Part shown: piece by piece, positions 57,255 to 64,000 of the stretch
How positions within the stretch are numbered: the first letter of the stretch is position 1
How the letters are laid out: every line of letters starts with the position of its first letter
NCBI GenBank assembly: GCA_022432975.1
Contig: CM039509.1
Span: 19,605,760-19,669,759, forward strand
Reading direction: 5' to 3'
Length of the DNA: 64,000 nucleotides
Origin: Begonia masoniana
Lineage: Eukaryota > Streptophyta > Magnoliopsida > Cucurbitales > Begoniaceae
Position numbers and translations under genes: made by a program
Notes under the pieces: generated by a model
Told to the model about the DNA's origin: nothing
Seen by the model: the letters and a program-made list of their open reading frames with translations, nothing else
Databases searched by the model: none

Positions 57255-57530
57255 GATTAATAAAATGGTCCGGAGAGAAAACGAGAGGGATGAAAGAGAC
57301 AATACCATAGACCAATTGAGAGACTTCATTGCCCAACAAGCTCAACATCTTGACCGATAAGCTCAACATATGGATAGACAATCTCATCAGCTCGAGACAT
57401 TGATAAACCGAGAGGGTCTCAAAATCCAAGAGTTGGTTGTTCGTAATAATCACAGTATGGAGAGACTTCAAAAGCTGCGACCTCCACTATGTAATGGTCA
57501 ATCTTCAGATCCCGCAGTTGCAGAGGAGTG

Positions 57531-60470
57531 TGTAACGCCCCCGAACCCACCCTGGCTCGGAGCGCTACTTTGCTAACCAATCCCACGTTAAAACTTACTC
57601 CCAAACATAAAAGGAACTTATACAGCTGAATTTAAAACTAAACTCCCGAAACTCTCTTACTTCATACCTAGCTGCCTAGACACACCAATTCCCTTACCCC
57701 TAACCTTTCAGCACCACGGCGTCCTTCCCGAAAATTTCGGCAAAGTAACGCCTGAAAATGGCGCCTCCAAGATGCTAGGTACCTGCACACAAACCAATTC
57801 CCAACTAGAATATTCTTCCTCAACTATCCACTCAACAATCCTACATATAAAAACCTCCAAACAACAGTAAATAGGAAACTATAAAATACTAACATCCCTA
57901 ACTAGCAAAACATCACCCTGACACATAGTTGTCTCATAACTGTCAACCAAAAACATTACGCATTTCCAACAATTCCACAAACAGACATTTACAATACTAT
58001 TAAAATACAAAGCCCACACTCCCGAAGACCATGGTCGAGGCGCCCCGACAACTGCCCGCACCGGCATACAGCGTACATCAACGACTGCGTCCCAATCCCA
58101 GCTTTTCTCGTAGCTCTAACCTGTACTCCAGTCGTCACCTACACCACAGAACACACACACACACGTAAGCTTACGCTTAGCAAGTAGGGATAACAAATAT
58201 GAACAAGCACAATGCACACACAACCTCACACAACCCTAACATAACAACACAACACCACTCGGCACTACAACGTAACATAACATTACCCAACACGACCACA
58301 TAACACCACACTCCAAGGCAACTCAACAAACCGACTCAACACAACGCAACAACACGACCACACAATGCTAGTTGCCCGCACCCGAAAGGATGCCTTAGTT
58401 GCCCGCACCGAAGTGCCTTACACTTTAACCAACTATCATACAACTTCTTACCTATACACAGTTAGGTGTCTCTTGCAGAACCTCCCGAAGCTTGCCATAT
58501 TTCATTCACTACTTTGCGACGAGGAGCCACTACACAGCTTTTGTGGAAACCTCCCGAAGCTTGCCATATTTCAGACACTACTTCGCGACGAGGAGCCACT
58601 ACACAGCTTTTGTGGAAACCTCCCGAAGCTTGCCATATTTCAGACACTACTTCGCGACGAGGAGCCACTACACAGCTTTTGTGGAAACCTCCCGAAGCTT
58701 GCCATATTTCAGACACTATTTCGCGACGAGGAGCCACTACACAACTTTTGTGGAAACCTCCCGAAGCTTGCCATATTACAGACACTACTTCGCGACGAGG
58801 AGCCACTACACAGCTTTTGTGGAAACCTCCCGAAGCTTGCCATATTTCAGACACTACTTCGCGACGAAGAGCCACTACACAACTTTTGTGGAAACCTCCC
58901 GAAGCTTGCCATATTTCAGACACTACTTCGTGACGAGGAGCCACTACACAGCTTTTGTGGAAACCTCCCGAAACTTGCCATATTTCAGACACTACTTCGC
59001 GACGAGGAGCCACTACACAACTTTTGTGGAAACCTCCCGAAGCTTGCCATATTTCAGACACTACTTCGCGACGAGGAGCCCCCGCCAACAGACCACTTTC
59101 AAAACCATGCGTATGCCACTAATGCTTAACCAACACAAAACATGCTTAATCAAAACCAAAACAAGCAACCAAATTAAAACAAAACAACCAAACAAGCAAA
59201 CGATGTCCTACGGTTCCGTGGTGTAGGCCCGAAGACAAAACATATACACTCCGCTACTTACCTGGATGCTCGGCCTTCGCTTGCACACTACTATCAATCG
59301 ATTCCTTTGTTCGACGACCTAAAATAACGGAACTTAGCTTAATAGGTTATCAATACAATCTAAAAATATTCTTAAACCTAAAACTAACCCACAATTAAAC
59401 ACCTAAACCCGATTTTTACCCCAAATTGACCGTCAAACTTCAAACGGTCATAACTTCCTCGTTTTTCAACAGATTTAAACGTGCAACCCCAACTCGGAAA
59501 CCTCTACACGTCTACTATCCATTAAAACACTTAAATCAATTAAACAAACATCTTAGCTAACTCAAAATCCAGCAAACAGAATCGATGCACTTTATGCCTA
59601 AAATCGGTTTTGTGCATTTAAACTTCAAATCATAATCTAATCACTCCAACAACCTAAATCAATCTATCCAACAATTAAATGATCAAATCTAGAAATAAAA
59701 CCAACCCTTAAACTCAATTTTCGGAGTTCACCATTTAGGGTTTTCAAACCCTATGCAATCCCTCACAAAACACCACCAAACTTCATCCTATTGTACACAC
59801 ACCAAAACCCATAAAGTTTTACCTTAGAATGCCTTGATAAATTGAAGCAAAGAGAGGGAGAGGCGTCGGTGGAAGAGCTTGTTCGTGGGAGAGAAGAAAG
59901 GAAGAAGAAAATCTCACCTTATTTGCATTTTAATATCACAAATTTTTCCACTTTTGATTTCCTTCCCAAAATCTTCTTAAATTGCAATTAAACCCACTTT
60001 TTTCCTCCTTTGTATTTCCAACGCCAAAGCCACAACAAAACACCACTTTTCTATTGTTTTTACTTAATTCTCATTGGTTAGTCAAACTTCCACTTTTCTA
60101 TTGTTTTTACTTAATTCTCATTGGTTAGTCAAACTTTGAATTCTCAACCTACCACAATTTGACTTTTCTCACACCTTTTTGCTTTTGAATTTTCAAACTT
60201 CCTTCTCCTTCAACTTTTCCAACGTGAACCACATTTTTAATCCCTTATTTTACATTTCATTTTCATCACAAACTCTTCTTTCCTATTGGTTGTTCTATTG
60301 GTTGTTAGATACTTTTGACTTTTCTTCAACATTTCAAACCTATCCTTATTTTATTTGTCAACTTCATTCTTCTTGATTTTTTTTTTCATTATTTCTAAAC
60401 CTTAATCCCTCTAAACAATTACTCTTAGGCCTATATGCGTTATAGAAAAAAAAAAATCTCGGGTGTTACA
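57531..60470 (-). mobile_element. Solo LTR A6 (A-type) in gag of G
   Basis: 2940 bp, plus strand TGTAACGCCCCCG...TCGGGTGTTACA, TSD GAGTG (57526-57530 and 60471-60475). Exon-2-like block 59262-59318 (57 nt, open); exon 3 (from 58138) stops early (G-to-T change giving TAG); exon 1 end reads TAA-G. The A-type hairpin is not recognisable. Confidence 0.93.
58483..59085 (-). repeat. 69-bp minisatellite in A6 (about nine units)
   Basis: Units contain CCTCCCGAAGCTTGCCATAT and CACTACTTCGCGACGAGGAG. 69 is divisible by 3 and the unit lacks stops in several frames, so long artificial frames (up to 254 codons, 23-residue period) appear on both strands. Lies in the putative intron 2. Confidence 0.95.
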
Positions 60471-60825
60471 GAGTGGATTCGAACTATGGAAGATATGCTA
60501 GCCTATGCAAAGATTGAGAACGGGGAAAAAGTCACAAGTGCTACATTTCACTTCGCCTTGGATGCTTTGTTTTGGTGGGACTCCATCAAAGCAACTACCG
60601 ATATAGCGGCAATGACTTGGAAACGGTTCAAAACTGTGTCCTATGACAATTATTTTAGCCATTCAGTGCGAGCGGCTAAATTGATGGAGTTTACACAGCT
60701 ACGACAAACTGGTTCAGTTGCCGAATATATTCAAAAGTTTGAAGCCTTGTCTCGATTTGCACCACGTTTGGCGAGCGAGAACGAGGACAAAGTGCACCAG
60801 TTTATGCAAGGGTTGGAGCCAAAAA

Positions 60826-61758
60826 TGAAACGACCCTTACACTAGTCCCAATTTTTTACGTGTAAATTTTTATTTTTCTTTTATACCTAATAAACTCTTA
60901 AACCATTTGAAAACTTTTTAGGAAAACGTATTTAAAGTAAAGGAAACTAAGGAAAACAATTTATAAAGATTTAATTTAAAGGTAGCAGAACATAGGGAAA
61001 AAAATGGCATTTCGCCTGATTTCCCGCAATCACGATCGATAGCGGTGTGATCCCGATCGATCGTGGTCACGTTGACACTTAGGAATGTAACTTTTGCTGA
61101 TTCCGATCGGTCGTGGCAGGGTGCCCGACTGATCGGGCCGTCTCTAGAATCATAGACGAAATTTTTCTCTGATCTCGATCGATCGAGGTAGTGTGCCCGA
61201 TCGATCGGGCCGCCTCTGGAATCATTGGCGAAAATTTTTCTATGATCCTGATCGATCGTGGTAGTGTGCCCGATCGATCGTGATCGGCTTTTTCTTCATT
61301 TCTCTCTCTTTCTTTTTTTTTTTTTTGCACATAACATACATTACTCTCCCTCTTTCTCTTCCATATTAACTCCAACATCTCATACACCCTAAGCAATTCA
61401 ACCTAAAATCATAACTCCACTAATTTATCATTTCATCAACCACTAAATAAATGGCCCAGAACATATCCTAGAACATGTTTAAAAACTTAGAAAACTTTCA
61501 TAAAAACGAACTGCGTGGATCCGTTTAAAACCTAAACAATTCCTCCTATTTAAAATAAAACTCGAAGCAGTTCACTAAAATCCAGATAAAAACTTAACAA
61601 AACATTTTATAAATTAAGTTCCCCAAAACGGCCAACTATCAGCTATCCAGAATTCCAAACAACATAATATGTTCAACTATACATTCATCATTCATATCTA
61701 ACTATTGTGTCCCCAAAATACTTATGTACATCCCCACGGGTCAAAAAGCGTACCGACT
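60826..61758 (-). repeat. LTR H (family F-like), partial, in gag of G
   Basis: Plus strand starts TGAAACGACCC (normally TGTAACGACCC) at 60826 and reads on like the complement of the end of F. It is cut at 61758 by LTR I; the remainder is outside the window. CCCCACGGGTCAAAA near 61733-61747 matches the sequence following exon 3 in F. Confidence 0.75.
61023..61292 (-). repeat. About 70-bp palindromic array in H
   Basis: About four units with CCGATCGATCGTGG and GTGCCCGATCGATCGGGC, rich in the palindrome CGATCGATCG. Same relative position as the F and G arrays. Confidence 0.8.
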
Positions 61759-62443
61759 TGTGACGACCCCAACCCCGTAGGGCCCCCACGGACTTGCCGT
61801 GACATAACTATTACCTAAGCCCTCTTATTTTCTCATAAACTTTTTCATTTTTACTTAACACTTTAAAGAAAATGGACCTAGACAATTGACCCACCTCTAA
61901 CAACCTTTAGGGACTAACTTTGACTTAAACATTAAACATTTGAGCGTAAAACATTTCGACTTTTAAAACATTTAAAACTAGACTAAAACCATTAATAACT
62001 TAAAACAAATAAAACATTTAAAACAATTAAAGTAAGATCAATTAAAACACGACACTAATATAACCTATACTCAAGAAAACAAACTGCGTGGATCGCTCTA
62101 AAAATCGAGCGTATCCTTACCTGTTTTAAAATAACCAAACAGTTCAAAATACCCAAACAGTTCCAGTAAAATTCTAAAATTTAAACTCCACATTCTAAAC
62201 AATCTACTACTACTACATATACATTAAAACTCGACTGTTCATACATTTTTCTATCAAAACCTCTAATCTACATACTTAAACACTTTGATACTTTCACAAA
62301 TTAAACCTACACGTAGACCTACTAACCAACAAAACAAACTCACATCATTCGACATACATCATTCAAGCCATCGGATCATCAAGCCAAGCCAAAACACACC
62401 CCGTCGCCACGAGCACCATCCGTCGACCACCTGTTCTTTGTCA

Positions 62444-63213
62444 TCAAGAGAAACTCTCGCTTTCGCACCTGTCACCTACATCATGCAACATATACATTAA
62501 GCCTAATGCTTAGTAAGGGGATGCACTATATGAATTTAAAACATTTTACTTAACATATGCAGTTTCTACATTTTTCATCGTACATAATCATTTTGTTTCG
62601 TTTCATCGTTCATATTCATTTCGTTTCGTTTCGTCATACATATTCATTTCATTTCGTTTCATCATACATATTCATTTCATTTCCATCGTACATACATGTA
62701 ATCCTTTACCAATGGAGGGCGGATTAGTTTCTCCATCTCTAGACATTCCACATATAAATCTTTATCTGAAGGGTGAACCACTTTCCTCAGATATCATACA
62801 TTTTCTGGACGTTCCACAACTTTACATCTGAAGAGTGAACCACTTCCCTCAGACACTATACATTTTCGTTTTACATCGTTGTCGTTTCTACGTTTAAATC
62901 GTGAAATCATATGCTAAAACATTTTCGTACTTTTCTTTTAAAACATGATGCATGAGAAATCTATGTACGACATATCATCAAAACATATCATCAAACAATT
63001 CACTACGTACATGGACATATACTATTCTTAACGAACTTCACAAACAACTAACATTCTAAGCTACCCGACTCATTAATCCCCACAATCAGAAAATCATCAT
63101 CAAAGCAGAAAAACCTAACGTTGACACGATGTAGGGCCTTAAGGGCCGGAAGCCTAACATCCACTTACCTGGCGTCCGTAGTAAGCCGAGCACTGTCCAA
63201 AGGTCGTCTCCAC
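62444..63213 (-). CDS. LTR mini-gene of I, exons 2 and 3
   Basis: Exon 2 63213-63169 (45 nt, TTTAG...CCAG|GTAAGT) reads L-W-T-V-L-G-L-L-R-T-P; exon 3 62475-62444 (after GATGTAG) reads G-D-R-C-E-S-E-S and ends TGA. Exon 1 would lie beyond 63270, partly displaced by J. The peptide agrees with K1, D and B1 although the codons differ. Confidence 0.3.
62565..62870 (-). repeat. Short tandem repeats in I, putative intron 2
   Basis: Several units of TTTCGTTTCATC-ATACATATTCAT (62565-62690), then two units with CATCTGAAGGGTGAACCACTT and CTCAGA (62755-62870). Confidence 0.7.
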
Positions 63214-63750
63214 CTAAAGCATTTCACAATTAAGGCATTAAAACCAATCCTAAATAAACGAACTCTAAACTTAAACTAAGTCTCTAGTCAAATCCAACTA
63301 AAACCTAATTAAATGGGCCACTAATCTGGGTTAGGTAAAAATCGACCTAAAACTTCTAAAGAGAGTAACTTTCGCGTCGGTTATCGGAATCGAACGATTC
63401 CAGCGGCCACGTACTCCTCTAATAACCTATTTTAATCTGCCAAAAGGAATTTTAAAACAAATGACCGGAACTAGGTCAAAAAGGGCAAAACCCGAACTGC
63501 CCCTTTTTCCCAAAATTTCTCTTTTCCAATTTTTCATCAAATTCCACCTATTTCATCACCAATCGACCACATCTACCCTCAATTAGAATAATCTAACCAA
63601 AAATCGAAGTTTCCAATTAAGAAAACCCTAAGCCCTAATTCGGCCTTACTGAATTTTGCTCACATTTAGCTCAACAAGGCCAAACAACCAAAGCTGGCGT
63701 TAAGCTCGGCCATTTGACGCTGAAAGCAACCAAAAACGGCCGGTGATCGG

Positions 63751-64000
63751 TGTCACAACCCGTACCCGTGAGAAATCGTTTTTTTTTTTTTTAAACTTTA
63801 ACTTTAACTGTACTTAAGCGAAATCTAAATCGGAGTAAAAATCGAAATAGAAATCGGAATTCGTTTAGTAAATCTTTTGGTTCAATTAAGAAAATCATTA
63901 AAACTTAAAACAAACAAAACATTTAAACTATTAATTAAATAATAAAATTTAAACTCTTTTTTTTTAAGGGGCGATCGAACGCTTGATGTTATGCGATCAG
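63751..64000 (-). repeat. LTR J (D-like), start only
   Basis: TGTCACAACCCGTACCCG at 63751, then AATCGGAATTCGTTTAGTAAATC, matching the end region of D LTRs. Truncated by the window; the last bases (GATCGAACGC) are probably the start of its hairpin tract. Confidence 0.65.

Larger units (their letters stand above)
52156..60825 (+). mobile_element. Ty3/Gypsy element G, 5' part, heavily nested
   Basis: 5' LTR 52156-57107 (start TATAACACCCGAG, i.e. TG mutated to TA; end GGGGACGTTACA), split by A5. PBS 57111-57122, gag 57265 onward split by A6, then interrupted at 60826 by LTR H. Inserted in Copia element E. The rest lies right of the window. Confidence 0.85.
57265..60825 (+). pseudogene. gag of G, split by solo LTR A6
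   Basis: 57265-57530 encodes M-V-R-R-E-N-E and a Gln-rich coil with a CAA-to-TAA stop (57358-57360), ending at A-V-A-E-E. A6 with TSD GAGTG follows. From 60471 the capsid core resumes: W-I-R-T-M-E-D-M-L-A-Y, F-W-W-D-S-I-K, F-E-A-L-S-R-F-A-P, H-Q-F-M-Q-G-L. LTR H cuts it at 60826 before any zinc knuckle. Aligns along its length with gag of D. Confidence 0.9.
61759..63750 (-). repeat. LTR I (K1-like left, A-like right), partial
   Basis: Starts TGTGACGACCCCAACCCCG in LTR H (left flank CGACT) and is cut at 63751 by LTR J. The exon-3 side resembles K1, while 63270-63490 (CCAGCGGCCACGTACTCCTC, AATAACCTATTTTAATCTGC) matches A-type LTRs, so it may be chimeric. Confidence 0.75.

Noticed and set aside
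58365..59226. Overlapping long open frames (up to 254 codons) on both strands with a 23-residue repeat
   Set aside because: They are produced by a 69-bp tandem repeat whose length is divisible by 3 and which lacks stops in several frames. Open frames on both strands are a sign of repeat artefact.
59821..60470. Possible host gene fragment in the pyrimidine-rich end of A6
   Set aside because: It lies inside the TSD-bounded solo LTR and corresponds to the promoter/exon-1 side of A-type LTRs.

Overview
The window is plant nuclear heterochromatin, almost certainly from a flowering plant; the species cannot be named from sequence alone. No host gene, rRNA or tRNA gene was found. Nearly all of it is transposable elements inserted into one another. 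Evidence for a plant: Ty3/Gypsy elements primed by initiator-Met tRNA (TGGTATCAGAGC), chromodomain-type pol, a Ty1/Copia pol, a plant hAT transposon with BED and hATC domains, and many 2-3 kb solo LTRs of the form TGTAAC...GTTACA. Most insertions could be delimited by matching target-site duplications (TSDs).

Layout. 1-15656: LTR element A1 (minus), whose interior holds solo LTR C1 (1942-12556, TSD GATTC), itself split by complete element B1 (2057-10056, TSD TAACA). 15657-18426: 5' end of a related element A2 (minus). 18427-20534: right part of an older related LTR (A3). 20535-21334 and 27168-27729: unassigned DNA, possibly another LTR, split by a 5.8 kb hAT transposon (21335-27167, 8-bp TSD GCCTTGGG) that itself carries solo LTR L (22631-24618, TSD GTATT). 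29091-52155: broken Ty1/Copia element E (minus), split by solo LTR A4 (30497-35623, containing solo LTR F, 32427-35078) and by the 15 kb chromovirus D (36413-51445, TSD AAGTT), which carries solo LTRs K1 (38225-40736) and C2 (42133-44796). 52156 to the end: element G (plus), split by solo LTRs A5 (52190-54637) and A6 (57531-60470) and by LTRs H, I and J, each lying in the one before.

Element D keeps recognisable gag, protease, RT, RNase H, integrase and chromodomain, all broken by stops, one frameshift and a deletion in RT. B1 is younger-looking but non-autonomous: it keeps LTRs, PBS, leader and a gag lacking the capsid core, and its leader closely matches those of D and G, so a D/G-like element is its likely helper.

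The most unusual observation is inside the LTRs. Many divergent LTR families share a three-exon organisation with splice-like borders: exon 1 ending in a phase-1 G, exon 2 of 42-57 nt almost always divisible by 3, and exon 3 ending in a stop. Together exons 2 and 3 encode a conserved short peptide pattern, W-T-x-L-G-x-x-R-x-(P/R/Q)-G-(D/E)...G-E-(D/E). Family-specific minisatellites sit in the second intron, and palindrome-rich arrays often sit just after the stop. I do not recognise this peptide; it may be an undescribed LTR-borne mini-gene, with the start codon as the weakest point.
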